Assembly: GCA_032209605.1 (NCBI GenBank) | Contig: JASFXZ010000035.1 | Coordinates: 2,051,001 to 2,115,000, forward strand | Reading direction: 5' to 3' | Length of the DNA stretch: 64,000 bases | Origin: Mactromeris polynyma | Lineage: Eukaryota > Mollusca > Bivalvia > Venerida > Mactridae | In this document: piece after piece, positions 12,990 through 25,411 of the stretch | How positions within the stretch are numbered: position 1 is the stretch's first letter | Layout: every line of letters begins with the position of its first letter | Position numbers and translations under genes: made by a program | Notes under the pieces: generated by a model | Seen by the model: only the letters and a program-made list of their open reading frames with translations | Told to the model about the DNA's origin: nothing | Database searches by the model: none

Positions 12990-14667
12990 ATGCCACGTTT
13001 ACACTTAGACCACGATGTCCACGATGTCCACGATGCAACAAAATCGTGGAGCTCGACGATTTATTGTTTCAGTTTTTCTGTTTCTGCGTTTTGCTACGCT
13101 TTCCTGCGCTCCAAGTACGTTTTGTTACGATATGTTACGTTTTGTTACGAAGCCAACACGACTCTGGTCAAGATCTGCCACGATTTTCATTACGTTCTCT
13201 TAAGTTCTGTTACGATCACGTTCTGTCACGTTCTGTTACGTTATGTTAAGATCTCTCACGATCATGCAGTTCTGTTAAGATCTCCTGCGATTTATGGCCT
13301 CGATTTGAGCAAAATCTCCACGCTTGCAGCACGATATTGGGTATAAAAGGGTGGTAGGGGTAATTTACCCCCCTCATTCTCTCCAAAGATAATACGAAAG
13401 GCAAACCATGAATCCACGAGATGAAGAAGACGCTGAATTGGTATTTCTCATTAATGCATATATAGTTGGACGAAAGAAAAAGACACAGCATCAAGACACA
13501 GAACAGGGCAGGATAGAACAGAGAGGAAAGAGCAGAAGCAAACCGAGGACCTGTTGGGTAAAACCATGGTTGAGTGTAGACAGAAGGCACCAGTTGGGGC
13601 ACTATTCACAACTCCTCAACACAGAACTCAGGTGTGAGGATGTTAGCTCCTACGTCAACTATTTAAGGATGCCTCCAGATCTGTTTGATGAGATCCTGGA
13701 AAGAATAACACCAGCTATAGAGAAGCAAAGTACCAGATTTCGAGAACCCCTATCACATGGATTGCGGCTGACCCTCGTCCTCAGACATCTGGCCACTGGT
13801 GATAAATACCCTTCACTATCCTATGCCTTCAGATGTAGTCGCTCGTCCATATGCCATATTGTTCCAGAAGTTTGTAGGGCCATTGTCGAAGCATATAAAG
13901 ATGAAGTTGTCTCATCTCCTATCACTGAAGAAGAATAGAAAGCCATAGCAGACCAATTCGAGAAGCAATGGAATGTGCCACGTGCAATAGGGGCTCTGGA
14001 TGGAAAGCATGTAGCTAGCAAACTCAGGCAGCTTGTACCATAACTACAAGGGATTCTTTTCTATCCCATTCCTGGCATTGGTGGATGCTGAATACAAATT
14101 CATCATTAAAGGTGTTTTCTTGTTCAAAGTGGCAAACGTAATGAAGCTTGCAGCGCGTGGATAAACATCGTGGGAACCGCGCGGGAACTTGTCAGAGCGT
14201 ACCAGAGCGTGCCAGAGCGTGCCAGAGCGTGTATGCCTATCGGGATGTTCGTAACAGAACGTGTCACAGCGTGATGTTATTACTTTCGCTATTCAATGTG
14301 TCTTGACAAATCGTAGTAGAGAGTGATAGAGCGTGATAGAAACGTGGTGGCATCGTAGTGAACCTTGAAGGAATCGTGTTTCCAAGTGCATCAAGATCCC
14401 CTACGATGGCGCATCAAGTTCTGTTACGGTCGGTTAAGGTCTGTTAAGGTCTTTTACGCTATACTACGATTCCCACCTTCTATCACGCTCTCTCAAGATT
14501 TGTCGTCAAATCGGCATAATCCTTGCAAGATTTTTGACAGTCAAATATTCTGTCACGATCCTCACGATCATTTATATTACGATTCGACCCCACGAGCCCC
14601 CACGCTCATCACGATTCTCTCAAATCGTGGAGATCGTAGACATCGTGGCCTAGTGTAAACCCAGCAT
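12990..14667 (+). mobile_element. Decayed PIF/Harbinger DNA transposon
   Basis: Imperfect terminal inverted repeats are visible: ATGCCACGTTTACACTTAG at the left and the complement of ATGCTGGGTTTACACTAGG at the right, both continuing into CCACGATG. Inside each end lie clusters of short subterminal motifs, GTTACG and TCACGATC types at 13080-13290 and 14400-14560, and repeated CAGAGCGTG at 14190-14230. The only coding content is a broken HARBI1-like transposase. The three-base target duplication typical of this superfamily is not clear (ATG is possible). Confidence 0.82.
13408..14130 (+). pseudogene. HARBI1-like transposase pseudogene
   Basis: The intact part (176 codons, to the TAG at 13936-13938) has the N-terminal layout of PIF/Harbinger transposases: a basic stretch, CWVKPWL, YVNYLRMPPDLFDEIL, then a helix-turn-helix-like segment (RLTLVLRHLATGDKY, FRCSRSSICHIVPEVC). 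Past the stop the same frame gives GALDGKHVA with the first catalytic Asp. A frameshift near 14030 leads to YHNYKGFFS and LALVDAEYKF with the second Asp. The third acidic residue and the C-terminus are missing because the right half is deleted. With a stop, a frameshift and a truncation the gene cannot make active transposase. Harbinger elements also need a Myb-like partner; none is present here. Confidence 0.85.
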
Positions 14668-15148
14668 GGTCGGTTTTATTTCATGTCATTAAAAGTGTAG
14701 CATTTACAGAAGGCAGTATTTCGTTCATTCATCGAGGATTGTACTGATACGTATTAATAATAGCGAGGCGAATCTGAGTTACGAGATGCCAAGTAACGAT
14801 ATGATGCATTATACGCCGATTCCGACCGTACAGTTGTTAAAATGACCTTAAATCACTACACATTTACAGGCATCGGATTAATTTTGGCATGCCGACGAAA
14901 CGATAGTTACTTACGTTCAATTTATTTAGTTTTCTAGCAATTTCCTTAGTCACAGCGGCATTTCTATGACAGTGAAAGCTGTCTATTCATGCAAACTCGC
15001 GTAATCTTTAATTACACATGTTTACTGTCCTACATTTGGGACATTAGCGAGTCGTTGTAAGCGCATGTTGACTCGCCTGTCTAAATATAGAAAATATCAG
15101 TTGTGCGTGAGTTATAAAGAAGAGGGTGTGTGGTGTTTGAGCGTACAT

Positions 15149-15510
15149 ATTCCGTAGATATAGTTTATATTGTCAGTGTGACACACCTGCTGCTTTTCTC
15201 CTCATTCCGTGTGGGTGGAGCTATTTAATCGTTTAGATCACTGGTTATGTTTGCAACAGTTGTTACCGACAAATGATTTACAAATCTTTCTTATTCGTTT
15301 ATTACATCGTGCTCAACTCAGCAACCGGAGTAAACTGACGATTTTTTCTGACAGAGAACATAAGTGCGCGCGGCGATAAAACATGAGAAAACTGTTGATG
15401 ACTTAATAAGTAAGCAGACGACAATTGTGCGGAGTATAGCACTGATACAGGCGGCGTAGATGTAGGTGTATACATTAATTAACAACAAATTCCGTAGATA
15501 TAGTTTATAT
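15149..15510. repeat. 22-bp direct repeats bounding a 318-bp segment
   Basis: ATTCCGTAGATATAGTTTAT plus AT occurs exactly at 15149-15170 and 15489-15510. The enclosed segment contains the right copy of the 165-bp repeat. The arrangement looks like an insertion flanked by a long target duplication, or a local duplication. Confidence 0.6.
15190..15353 (+). repeat. 165-bp direct repeat, right copy
   Basis: Partner of 12628-12792, with only a few substitutions and a one-base T-run difference. See that entry. Confidence 0.85.
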
Positions 15511-15744
15511 ATATAGACAAATATGGTGTTGCGGTTGATTTGAAGTAAATTTACGTTGAAATGAAACCTGGACATATTTAAGGATCGCACTTGTACGTGG
15601 TATGAAATATGAAGATTTGGATCTTAATTGAACATAGTATTGATTATATGAAACTGTGAAACTTAAACATAGATAAAGGAATAGTGTTTTCAATACGAGG
15701 AAGCCATGGCAAGTGAGTAGCATATCTAACTTCCAAACTCGCCC

Positions 15745-15893
15745 CTTCCAAACTTGTCTTATTTTTGAGTTGGTCTTAATATCGAGGTTGAATAAAGAGC
15801 AAGACAGGGAAAATGGACTTGAACAAATGTGTTCTTAATTTCGATGTGGTCTTATTATTGAGGTGTTCTTTAAGTGAGGTTTTACTGTATTAT
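15745..15893. mobile_element. Pogo/Tigger-like MITE (CAGTAAAACCTC family)
   Basis: The right end reads GAGGTTTTACTGTA. The interior carries the family phrases GTGGTCTTATTATTGAGG and AATAAAGAGCAAGACAGGGA. This is one of nine copies in the window. CAGTAAAACCTC ends flanked by TA are typical of pogo/Tigger-derived MITEs. Confidence 0.7.
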
Positions 15894-16033
15894 TTTGTAA
15901 ATATCTACAGTACCACTACTCAGAGCAACATCCGTTGGGTGACATACGCTGTTATTGTTGTTGAGAGGTTGTTGTTACAGAGGGGTTCATTTGGTAACAT
16001 TTTTGTATTGCTACTATTGTAATGTTGGTGAGG

Positions 16034-16330
16034 AGAGGTTGTTACCTAAGAGAGGGCCACTCTTGATAGGTTGTTACCTAAGAGAGGGCCACTCTTGAGA
16101 GGTTGTTATCTAAAAGAGGGCCACTCTTGAGAGGTTGTTACCTAAGAGAGGGCCACTCTTGAGAGGTTGTTACCTAAGAGAGGGCCACTCTTGAGAGGTT
16201 GTTACCTAAGAAAGGGCCACTCTTGAGAGGTTGTTACCTAAGAGAGGGCCACTCTTGAGAGGTTGTTACCTAAGAAAGGGCCACTCTTGAGAGGTTGTTA
16301 CCTAAGAAAGGGCCACTCTTGAGAGGTTGC
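16034..16330. repeat. 32-bp minisatellite, about 9 copies
   Basis: The unit reads GAGAGGTTGTTACCTAAGAG then AGGGCCACTCTT. Copies are almost identical, which implies recent expansion. Confidence 0.92.
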
Positions 16331-16768
16331 TAAGTATTTTTGAAACGCTTCCTCGGTAAATATTCGTACACAGTTAGTCCATTACGTGTATAGTTAGTCC
16401 ATCACGTGCATAGTAAGTTCATCACGTGTATTCAGTTAACGGTTAATATTTTTTCCAAATGCAAAGACCACATGTTATTTACACGTGCATGCTTATCATG
16501 ACCGTAAGCGACTTCAAAGTGATTAGTAAAAACTTTTGTTTCAACAATTGTGCAGGTAAGTCTGATGGCGGTCTCCTGTGACCCAACCAGTGTTGTAGCT
16601 GGGTATCAAACATAACTGGCCAGCTTTTCCCACATGTATCACTGTCAGAGGTGGAGGCTATAGACCTCGCTCGTGTTTTCTTCTGCCCAATTGTCGCATG
16701 AACATTGGCCCCAGTCTGAGTTCGCATCCAGGACCTCCACATTGGTAGTGAATAGCGTCTGTGCTAAC

Positions 16769-17012
16769 CACGGGATATTGTCGCGAGTTCACTCCCTTGA
16801 TCCTTTCTAGAGTTCTCTCCCTTAATCCATTCAAACGTTTTCTGCCTTTTATCTCTTCTAGAGTTATCTCCCTTTATCCATTCAAGAGTTGTCTGCCTTT
16901 TATCTCTTCTAGAGTTATCTCCCTTTATCCATTCAAGAGTGTTCTGCCTTTTATCTCTTCTAGAGTTATCTCCCTTTATTCCATCTAGAGTTCTCTCCCT
17001 TTACCCCTTCTA
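16769..17012. mobile_element. AGTTCTCTCCC-family element with internal 51-bp tandem repeat
   Basis: The left end ACCACGGGATATTGTCGCGA resembles the terminus of the elements at 41986 and 59119. Inside, a 51-bp unit (TTCTAGAGTTATCTCCCTTT and following) is repeated about four times. The right terminus is not clear. Confidence 0.55.
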
Positions 17013-18120
17013 TAATATTGTGTGGGCTTATTGTTTAAAATCTCACTAAAATAACTAGCATGATTATTGTGAGTGTTTACAAAAATGAAGAAAAACTTCT
17101 ACTTGTTTTACTGACCTTTAACTGTTTAATGAAACATTTGTTTTTACTTGTATTTTCGAGTAATTACGACAGATGAAATCTAATTAATGAACGTACCTTA
17201 CGCATATGACTAAACTTGGGTTGTCCCCTTTAAAGTATTTACGCTGTACACCTTAAATAATTCAAATTCATTTAATGTAAAAAAAAATACTTTATCATTT
17301 GCTACGTCATTTGTTATGTTATTCACATCCATATAAATTCGTCATTTTTTGCCCCCGAGTCAAATTTGCATACAATCAGTCATTTATTCGTGAAACTATT
17401 TCAAGCAGTTATGAATGTCTGGAAGAGGAAGGCCCGACAATATTTAAGATGATTTTAAATTTTCTTTTAAAATGTGTATAACATTGTAAAAGTGGTTCTT
17501 AATTGTAATTTGTCGGTTTGATTGATGAGTTTAGTTTCGACGCTAATTATGATATAATGACGCAATCTACTGTTGTATTTACTGTCAGCCTGTTATAACT
17601 ACATGTATATACTTATTTTGAAACATTACTTACTACACTGTAAAACAACAAGCTAGATCTGACAGATTGTATGGAAACATTATATACTAGTAGTCGGTAC
17701 ATTTAAAAACGCATAATGTATCACTGACTTACTTTTAGGATTCAAGAAAAGAACTTGGCACGATATTATTGCATGTGTACGCATCATGTACGCTAAATTT
17801 CATGTCAATCTGCAAGTACATGTTTTTAAAAATGTGAGTTTTAAAAGTAATAAAATGAACATTACAGAGACAATGAGCGGTAAACAAGAAATATCTTGAA
17901 AACAATGGTCGGCGCAGGTAGAAGGTTAAGATTTGTTGTGCAATACAAAACAATGCCGAGATGTAACGATTGCTGGTCACTCCAGACCCACAGGGGGTGA
18001 TATGATATTTTTCGCAAACTATAGCATAAACAATGTATGTACCAACTCTTGATAATTTTGAATTTCTATCAAAGATAAAAGTAGAAATTCATTGACATGG
18101 TTTTGGGTTTTCATTCTTCT

Positions 18121-19095
18121 GTTGCTATGGTAACAGAAATGTCATATATATAAGTGAACTCGTCTGTTTAACAAGTCTTTAGTGTGCAAAGTACTGTTGC
18201 TATGATAACAGAAATGTCATATATATAAGTGAACTCGTCTGTTTAACAAGTCTTTATAGTGCAAAGTACTGTTGCTATGTTAACAGAAATGTCATATATA
18301 TAAGTGAACTCGTCTGTTTAACAAGTCTTTAGTGTGCAAAGTACTGTTGCTATGATAACAGAAATGTCATATATATAAGCGAACTCGTCTGTTTAACAAG
18401 TCTTTATAGTGCAAAGTACTGTTGCTATGGTAACAGAAATGTCATATATATAAGTGAACTCGTCTGTTTAACAAGTCTTTAGTGTGCAAAGTACTGTTGC
18501 TATGGTAACAGAAATGTCATATATATAAGTGAACTCGTCTGTTTAACAAGTCTTTAGTGTGCAAAGTACTGTTGCTATGGTAACAGAAATGTCATATATA
18601 TAAGTGAACTCGTCTGTTTAACAAGTCTTTAGTGTGCAAAGTACTGTTGCTATGGTAACAGAAATGTCATATATATAAGTGAACTCGTCTGTTTAACAAG
18701 TCTTTAGTGTGCAAAGTACTGTTGCTATGGTAACAGAAATGTCATATATATAAGTGAACTCGTCTGTTTAACAAGTCTTTAGTGTGCAAAGTACTGTTGC
18801 TATGGTAACAGAAATGTCATATATATAAGTGAACTCGTCTGTTTAACAAGTCTTTAGTGTGCAAAGTACTGTTGCTATGGTAACAGAAATGTCATATATA
18901 TAAGTGAACTCGTCTGTTTAACAAGTCTTTAGTGTGCAAAGTACTGTTGCTATGGTAACAGAAATGTCATATATATAAGTGAACTCGTCTGTTTAACAAG
19001 TCTTTAGTGTGCAAAGTACTGTTGCTATGGTAACAGAAATGTCATATATATAAGTGAACTCGTCTGTTTAACAAGTCTTTAGTGTGCAAAGTACT
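18121..19095 (+). repeat. 75-bp satellite, 13 copies, each with an X-box-like and TATA-like motif
   Basis: Exactly 13 units of 75 bp fill this interval. Each unit begins GTTGCTATGGTAAC (variants GATAAC and GTTAAC in the early units), an imperfect palindrome close to the RFX X-box consensus GTNRCC(N)RGYAAC. About 10 bases later comes TATATATAAG. The last nine or so units are virtually identical, while the first five vary. No ORF is preserved across it. Confidence 0.95.
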
Positions 19096-19639
19096 GTTGT
19101 CGAACACCAACCTCTCAACAACAGCCGGAAGTTGCATTATCCATATGTGTGTTCCTCTGGAGCAAACTCCTCACAGCAGTTACTTCCCCTTACAGTTACA
19201 ATAACTATAAGGGGAGATCACTGCATAGGAGATTGGCTCTGGAGAGGTTGTACGGTATATAATAGTTCAACAACATATAGTGCCATTGAATTTTGCTTCA
19301 TATTCTTCAACACTGTGCCATATTTATATCTTGATGAATCTTGTACCCGGCTCATGTTTATAATAAAATCGGGTAACAGCTGGTATCTGATGTTTTCTTT
19401 GTCATAAATTGCATTTAGACATAATACTAATACATAGATGTGGTGTAAACTGCCAGCTGTTGTACCGTTTATTGTTACCATGGTGACACAGCTCGAAACT
19501 TTGGTCGATATTTGAATATTCTTACAGGTTTTTATTTCACAGTAAGGCCACATATAAATAAATCCTTGTATGTTGACTCTTTAGTCAGATTCGGTGTTTT
19601 CTTGTTTTTAGTCAAAACTTATTGTAGTAAATGATAAAC

Positions 19640-19790
19640 AATAAAACCTCACCTAACGACCGCCTCAATAATAAGACCACCTCAAAATTGAAACCTCAAT
19701 TTTCGAGTCCATTTTTACTGTTTGCTCTTTATTCAACCGCAATATTAAGACCACCTCAATACAAAGACCAGTTTTGAAGGCTTTCAAAGA
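19640..19790. mobile_element. Pogo/Tigger-like MITE copy
   Basis: The left end is AATAAAACCTCACCTAACGA, followed by AATAATAAGACCACCTC and TGCTCTTTATTCAACC, in the opposite orientation to the copy at 15745. Confidence 0.7.
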
Positions 19791-20445
19791 TTTTTGATTT
19801 AACGTGACCAACTATCGTAATTTCTCGGCAATTTTTTTAATGTTGTACACCAAATCTTAACCCTCAAATTGCGCCGACCAAATTTTTTCAAGATATTTTT
19901 GTTTATTTTGACCTGAAATGACATGCAACATATTCCGAGGAATACAGAAACCCACCGACAAAATGGTTCACTATTAAGTCTCTGGTTTGCTTATTAGCTT
20001 TCAGTTTGTTTCGTTTTAAAATCGTAATTTATTTCTATAGTTTATTTGTTAGATATACAGTATTGTTGAAACCAATGTAGTCACACTGGTCAGTAACGTA
20101 GCTATCAACTGGACACTAGAGTCCGGACCTAAACATCCGTTTCACTCACAAGGTCCACGTTAATAATAATTACAAATAAGTACATCCGTATGCCAAGTCC
20201 AAATATTAAAAGTAGATGTAGTTCAAAGCAGCGCAACATATTTTATGAAATTAATTTACGTAAAATACCCTTCCCAATATTTGGTAAAGAATGAAGAAAA
20301 TGTTTATTACTCCGCGGAATTTATCATAATTTGCAAAAAGTAAGAGATTTAACCCCCCTTTTGTTTGAAGTAACTTCGTGTTCACTGAAGAATTTCAATG
20401 CATTAAGATCTGACTCCTACTTAAAATTTGATGAATTTATTCTTT

Positions 20446-20679
20446 CATAAGTGATGTCAGACTATATAGAATAGCTAAGCTGTATACGACATATATAAAT
20501 ATACATAAGTGATGTCAGACTATATAGAATAGCTAAGCTGTATACGACATATATAAATATACATAAGTGATGTCAGACTATATAGAATAGCTAAGCTGTA
20601 TACGACATATATAATATACATAAGTGATGTCAGACTATATAGAATAGCTAAGCTGTATACGACATATATAAATATACAA
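20446..20679. repeat. 58-bp tandem repeat, 4 copies
   Basis: The unit is CATAAGTGATGTCAGACTAT followed by an AT-rich 38 bases. The copies are nearly identical. Confidence 0.92.
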
Positions 20680-21261
20680 GCGTCGCTTTTAATGAATAGG
20701 CTGTTTGTTAATTTATTTACAGTAATAAAGAAGAAGTGAAATATTTGACATGAGTTTGATCTAAAATTGAGAATTTTTGAGAAACCGGTGCCTGGTAGTG
20801 CCAGGTAGTGCCAGGTAGTTGGGCGCCACAAAGCTCGTGCTCGGGGAAAGCCCATAACGTCTTAAATTACATCAAATTAATGGACTGAAAATTGAGAACA
20901 TTGAACTTGATGTTGGATTGTGTTTGGGTACAATATAAACAATATTTATAAACGTCACAGCTGGTTTCTTATTCTGAGTACTAGTATCTCGGGCATTATA
21001 TCGTTTCAAGCTTATTGACAGAAGTTATCCGAGCGGTGTCTAATTATATAATTCGATAAGATTATTATTCTACAACTGTATTAACAAAAAAGATAACAAC
21101 CAGCATGATTTGTAATACTAGCAACATCTGTCACGTAGCCACGCCCAATTATGACGTTCCACTCACGCACTATATTTAATTACTCATTTACCGTTGTTTT
21201 ACTTTGCTAGTTGATGGACATCGTTGTGAACGTGGGCTAATAATAGGGTTCGCCGAATGGG

Positions 21262-21900
21262 ACCGACCTGTGCGAAATCGAAAATATTTCATTTGAGCTC
21301 ACCTAAAGACGTACTCACAAGGAGGAACTATTGTGATCGTCCGGTGTCCGTCCTCGTCGTATGTCGTAAACAATTTATTCAAACGACATCACCTCCTGAA
21401 ACTACTGTGTCAATTTTAACCCAACTTCATAGGAGTGTTCCTTGGTTGATCGACTTTCAGATTTCATTCAGCTAAAGTGGTTCCTGACAAGTCTGTGGTT
21501 GCCATGGAAACCGAAAGGAAAATGTTTTCAAATAGGCTCCATTTCAGAATAATTCCACAGCAATGTTACTTGGGTGACCCTCTACCAAAATGCTTTATAC
21601 AGTCACCGCTCTAACAATTAGGAAATAATTTCACAGAAATGTTCGACGTTTGACTCTCTACTATCTACTAAAATCCTTCAACTAGTTAGTAAGTTAAAAA
21701 CATGGCAAGCAGAGGGTGTTATTGTCAGAAACCGCTAGCTCCATTTCAAAACAATTTCACACACAAATGATCCTTTGATGGTCCTCTTCTAGATTTCTTT
21801 GAATAACCAAGTTCAATGCTATTGAAAGGAAAAACTTCCCCGCAGAATCCGCTAGTCCGATTTCAAAATGATTTCACCACCTTCTGACTTCCTTCAAGCC
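21262..21900 (+). repeat. Degenerate dispersed repeat with internal periodicity
   Basis: Phrases such as TGAGCTCACCTAAAGACG, GTCCGGTGTCCGTCCTCGTC and repeated variants of AATTTCACAGAAATGTT(C)CTTGGGTGACC recur about every 100-120 bases. This is a dispersed, probably transposon-derived repeat. The ORF inside it has no family signal. Confidence 0.5.
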
Positions 21901-22244
21901 ATGTTGATTATTTAATGACCATGACCTCCAGGGGGCTTGGGCTCATGTGAGCAATATAAGCCATCATTACCCTCTTGTTTTGTTTATTGTAAGAATTCCA
22001 ATGACAGGGGGTCGAACATTATTTCAAGATGTATTCATCACAGACCGCTTTGTTCAGTGACATGGGCGACTTTGCGATATTTAAAAGTCCACTCGTGTAG
22101 ATAGAAATCTATAAGTCAATTTCCAGACAATTCGGCCCTACATGCATGTAAGATCAAACAATTTTAGTGGAAATGCATTCTTCGAGCTTTGAGATTAAGC
22201 AAAACATTTAATCAACTCACTCTTTCTTTACTGGACTGGTAGTA

Positions 22245-22335
22245 ACTGTTAGTTGGCCCCGCCTCCGAGGTATCATTGGCTCTTCTTAGCAGTCTCAGTT
22301 AAAAGGGGTCGGAGCCAGTGTATACATGTATAAGC
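22245..22335 (+). promoter_or_regulatory. Candidate promoter upstream of the sushi exon
   Basis: A GC box (CCCCGCCTCC), an inverted CCAAT box (ATTGG) and an A/T-rich TTAAAAGG lie within 70 bases, just upstream of exon 22368. No signal-peptide ATG follows in frame, so this could be an alternative or internal start, or chance. Confidence 0.3.
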
Positions 22336-22367
22336 AGTGAGTTATAAAAGAACATTTTTCGTTTCAG

Positions 22368-24319
22368 AGAAATGTGCGACTTTGGCAGAAGACGCTGTGA
22401 TTATTACGCAGTACAACATCAATTCTTTGTCGCTTAGCAATTACGACACCTCGATTGGAACGCAGGTCACTGTGAGCTGCTTGTCAAAACAATCTCATGA
22501 GCTGATTGGTCCAAAGGTACTCAGGTGTTTACCTTCAGGCCAATGGAATGATTCGATTCCGACATGTGAAGTGATAAAACCCAACCCCGTGCTGTCCGGA
22601 ACAGCCGCACCGGGTATGTATGAAAATGTTAAAATCATAGACGCTATTCTATTGATGCCCAATTACCCGTATTGTAAATTATGTGTTTAATTCGACATTT
22701 TGACATATTTTTCTGGCACAATAAATCCTCGTGTGCCTATTTCTTACATATTTTTATAACGAAACAATGTTTAAAATATTACATGATGCGTACACATGCT
22801 CTCATATTTTATAAATACGTTTTTACAATGCCATAATCAACCAGTATCATGTAGTGACTTGTCCAGCTATGAGTGTGGAGGAAGACCCCATATGTCCTAT
22901 ATTGAACATAGGTGGACGCCTGAATAGAACCATCGATCTTCCATAAGCCGTATACGCTGCCACACAGCGCTTTGATTCCCGACGCTAAAGGAGAGTACAG
23001 ACGCAAATTGAGTGTAATTCGAACCCACAGCAATGAGGGAAAGGGAACACATCCTCTCGTCCACGGACGCCCCATATATGTTCTTGGCGTGCATCATCAT
23101 ATTAATTAATGAATGGATAGTTCCTACCTTTACAATATTTACCTCCCTTGTTCTGAATTGTCGTCCATATTCATAGGCAAATTTCCTTAAAGTTTATAGG
23201 GAATATAAGGTAAATGATGATAACTAATCAGATATAAAAAATAACTTATTCATTATGCTCATGTGGGCAGTTGGCTCAGTAAGTTGAAGAAAAAGTGGTT
23301 GTCACATGCAAATTCTCTTCGTATTTTCTCAATTATAACATATTTGGAAATTACTCCTATTAGGGCTATCAGTTTTGGCTTATGATTAAGAACAAGGGAG
23401 GTTAATGTTGTAGATGTGGGAACTATCTATTAACAATGTTCTTTATTTCTCTTCACAGGACCGACCACATTAGGTCCACATGGGCCTGTGCAGACTTGTA
23501 TCACAGATTACCTTAATCTTCCGTATCTTGTTGGATTAATATTTCTTATTTTACTCTGTGCAGTACTCATAATTCTTTTGTGTTATTCAAACCGTGTTTG
23601 GAAAAAGAAACGTCGATCATCATTGATTTATTCATTCCAGGAAGGCACGGGGTGAGTTGTTTTATAAAAATCATTAGTTTTCGCGATGCTTTATTTTTTA
23701 CGTTTTGTTTTTCTTATTTGTGTTTTAAAAATAATGCGATGTGATGATGTATCACATTCTTTTTAATTTAACAATGGTAATATAATGTTCTTGCTGTATT
23801 ATCACACACATACATGTATGTATATATACGACAATATTGCGAAAGCCTATGAAGTTCCGTTCTGGTGTGTGGGAGGTTTAATAATGTTAAATCTCAATAA
23901 TACGACCACCATTGGAACACTTTTTTCTGATTATTGAGGTGATCGTATATAATATTGAGATTGCATACAGAGCAAAACAGTGAAAACGGACTTGAAAATT
24001 GTGTTCTTACTTTTGAGGTGGTCTTATTATTGAGATGGTCTTTAATTGAGGTTTACTGTACATTTTTATTACTGAGTGTATACATAAACCTTGCTTAAAG
24101 TTAGAATTTGATGTTATTATGTTCTCATATATGTGTAACACATTTTCAGATGATATATCTTGCAGATCCTCGTCTCCATCGAATCAGACGGACTTATGGG
24201 TAGAGATGGCAAGCCCTCAACACTTCCGGAGTCATGAACTGGCTCTCGGTGCACATGACCATAATTTGATAAAAGATATAAGATACACACAACTTAACCC
24301 GTCTTGGTCCGGTTACTGA
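22368..24319 (+). CDS. Single-pass membrane protein with a sushi (CCP) domain
   Basis: Three exons are seen: 22368-22613, 23459-23651 and 24166-24319 (TGA at 24317). Exon 1 is one complete sushi/CCP domain with four cysteines (EKC, VSC, LRC, PTC) and GQWNDSIP before the last Cys. Exon 2 has a short stalk, then a membrane helix (YLVGLIFLILLCAVLIILLC) and a basic stop-transfer run WKKKRR. Exon 3 is a 51-residue cytoplasmic tail ending NPSWSGY. Phases fit: G|GA, then GG|A using the acceptor TTGCAG at 24161-24165; the earlier AG at 24148-24149 would give an immediate stop. The first exon joins upstream in phase 1, so the signal peptide and possibly more domains are missing, presumably in unseen exons upstream. 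AATAAA lies at about 24456. Sushi domains mediate protein binding in complement-like and adhesion receptors; the ligand is unknown. Confidence 0.82.
23886..24061. mobile_element. Pogo/Tigger-like MITE in the sushi-gene intron
   Basis: TAAATCTCAATAATACGACC at the left and GAGGTTTACTGTA at the right, with the family interior (GTGGTCTTATTATTGAG). It lies between the membrane and tail exons. Confidence 0.75.
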
Positions 24320-25013
24320 TATTTATTGTGTCCTTATCGGTACTGATACTGACTTTTAATCTTACAGCTAATGACTTCCGCCGGAAGAAGTGTAACTATT
24401 TATCGTCTGGTGATATTTGTTTCACTGTGTGCATGTATGAAGGGAAGGAAAGAAAAATAAATTGTATTTGAATTGACAAAGTGACAGATTTTCGCGGTAT
24501 TTAATACAGTGTGACAGTGGACATGATGTTTGTGAAATTCCATAGAATTTCGGTTTGATAAGAACTTGATCGAGTAATTGTAACAGCAGTTGTCAAGGAG
24601 TTTGTGTATGGATGCGTATACTCATCTTGGCTTAAAATCTGACAACTTCGAAGGAAATCAAACATAAATACAGCATTACAAAGTGGTGCCTAGTGTTATT
24701 TATCTACTCATTGCCTTACGTATTGTGTTAAAGGTACATATGCTTTTTTGGACGAACTATACTTAATGATGAATATGAGAAAATTGGTGTTAGTTTACTT
24801 CATATAGAAGTGCTCAACAACACTGCATTATCACTTTTCTTACATGTTTACCAATACCACTAATACATGTGTCCGATACCGGTCTTTTCTATCCTGACCT
24901 ACTTGACGAGTTAGCGCCAGCATATATAAGAAATACCTGTATTGGACTCGGACTTTGTAGTTCCAGGAAACTTTTAAGAAAGTTACAGTGCAATGTTTTA
25001 GAGTATGTCTATG

Positions 25014-25027
25014 TGGTGGCATTAACT
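25014..25027. repeat. Target-site duplication of the LINE, left copy
   Basis: TGGTGGCATTAACT here and at 32246-32259 are identical. The left copy abuts an 18-T run, which is the LINE poly(A) tail on the minus strand. Confidence 0.88.
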
Positions 25028-25411
25028 TTTTTTTTTTTTTTTTTGAGAGTGAAATAATAATTTATTTCTCTGTGATACAATGCAAGATTACATTCACCCC
25101 TTGTCTTAAATCCAGTGCCTGTGGGATGTAAGATTTCATCCAAAATGGAAACAAAAACAAAACGTGCCTATTATATGTTTACAATTGTACAAACTAAATG
25201 TCTTTATATTTCTGTCAGAAATCCAGACATATTTGTTCATATACAAATGAATTATAATTTTATTTACATGTATGTTTATTAATTCCCCAAATCCATTGCA
25301 ATGTGAACCAAAACAAAACCAAGAGAAGTTAATGCAAGGCATCAAAGTCGCTGGAAAAATGTTTAGCAAAATAATAATTGTGAACTATTAGAAGGGAATA
25401 TGTGGAAAAAA

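Noticed and set aside
12628..15353. LTR retrotransposon (direct repeats 2.4 kb apart)
   Set aside because: No TG...CA ends, primer-binding site or pol sequence; the interior is a Harbinger element.
16479..16742. 87-codon minus-strand ORF
   Set aside because: No domain pattern or convincing splice sites; adjacent to an AGTTCTCTCCC-family repeat.
19084..19553. Overlapping plus and minus ORFs after the 75-bp array
   Set aside because: Composition and short hairpins (CCCCTTA...TAAGGGG) suggest repeat debris; no family signal.
21257..21475. 72-codon ORF as upstream exon of the sushi gene
   Set aside because: It lies within a dispersed repeat, has no signal peptide or sushi pattern, and no phase-1 donor fits exon 22368.
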